Shown: positions 5,672 through 5,814 of the stretch, piece after piece
Numbering within the stretch: position 1 is the first letter of the stretch
Layout of the letters: each line of letters opens with the position of its first letter
Source: Clostridia bacterium
GTDB taxonomy: Bacteria > Bacillota > Clostridia > Christensenellales > Aristaeellaceae
NCBI GenBank assembly: GCA_030526935.1
Contig: JAUNBY010000211.1
Span: 1 to 5,814 of the forward strand
Reading direction: 5' to 3'
DNA: 5,814 nt
Position numbers and translations under genes: made by a program
Notes under the pieces: generated by a model
Told to the model about the DNA's origin: nothing
Database searches by the model: none
Seen by the model: the letters and a program-made list of their open reading frames with translations, nothing else

Positions 5672-5700
5672 ATCTTAATATTTCTGTGCGCATTTGTCAA
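5672..5700 (-). promoter_or_regulatory. Sigma-A-type promoter of yjbQ
   Basis: On the minus strand a perfect -35 TTGACA (5695-5700) and a -10 TAAGAT (5672-5677, four of six bases) are separated by exactly 17 bases. Transcription would begin near 5665, giving a leader of about 56 bases before ATG 5609. This also rules out translation from the upstream in-frame ATG at 5693. Confidence 0.75.
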
Positions 5701-5778
5701 TCGCATTTATGTTTCCTTCATCGCAAATATGGTTTGAACGAGTTTCTATTCACCTTTGTTTCGTCGGCTGGGTAATTC

Positions 5779-5804
5779 AATTCGGAATGCGGAATGCGGA
5801 ATTA
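5779..5804. repeat. Short tandem repeat (cggaatg units) bordered by aatt
   Basis: Two full 7-base units cggaatg (5783-5789, 5790-5796) are followed by a near-copy cggaatt (5797-5803). The array begins with aattc and ends with gaatt, so its outer edges are also inverted. It sits in non-coding DNA upstream of the yjbQ promoter and may continue as a larger intergenic repeat family outside the window. The rest of 5701-5814 shows no supportable gene. Confidence 0.6.
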
Positions 5805-5814
5805 AGGCAGATGG

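Noticed and set aside
5610..5693. N-terminal extension of YjbQ from ATG 5693
   Set aside because: ATG 5693 lies within the promoter spacer, upstream of the predicted transcription start, and has no ribosome site. The extension shows no conservation-like features.
5708..5814. Plus-strand open frame from ATG 5708 to the window edge
   Set aside because: It has no ribosome site, reads through the tandem repeat, and gives no recognisable protein.

Overview
The window looks like chromosomal DNA of an uncultured Firmicutes-type bacterium, most likely a clostridial lineage of moderately high GC. This is an inference from the strong GGAGG-like ribosome binding sites, sigma-A-type promoters with 17-bp spacers, and the clostridial flavour of the CysD and YjbQ proteins. 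No taxonomic marker is present. There are no rRNA, tRNA, CRISPR or insertion-sequence features.

Minus strand, 4120 down to 1: an apparent four-gene operon. A promoter at 4092-4120 drives cysD (TTG start, ATP sulfurylase catalytic subunit). It is followed by a fused cysN-cysC (ATP sulfurylase GTPase plus APS kinase), then a small three-helix membrane protein of unknown function, then a SpoU/TrmH-family RNA 2'-O-methyltransferase that runs off the left edge. The first three genes are tightly spaced, and the membrane protein's Shine-Dalgarno sequence lies inside the last two codons of cysNC. CysD and CysN-CysC together convert sulfate and ATP through APS to PAPS. No sulfate transporter, PAPS/APS reductase or sulfite reductase is visible, so the window does not show whether PAPS feeds cysteine synthesis or sulfotransferases.

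Plus strand, 4201-4951: a gene divergent from cysD. It has a near-consensus extended -10 promoter and encodes a C-terminal DUF5655 domain. Its best start codon (ATG 4274, with GGAGG six bases upstream) is in a different frame from the DUF5655 domain. The 5' part therefore appears frameshifted, or the start used is a poor upstream one. A GC-rich hairpin follows the gene.

Minus strand, 5700 down to 4989: a monocistronic-looking gene for a long-form YjbQ/UPF0047 protein with its own TTGACA-17-TAAGAT promoter, convergent with the DUF5655 gene. The right edge (5701-5814) holds no supportable gene. It contains a short tandem repeat of the unit cggaatg flanked by aatt.

The window is mostly ordinary metabolism. 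The points most worth a second look are the CC...CxxC cysteine pattern in CysD, which resembles that of [4Fe-4S] APS reductases, and the frame conflict in the DUF5655 gene.
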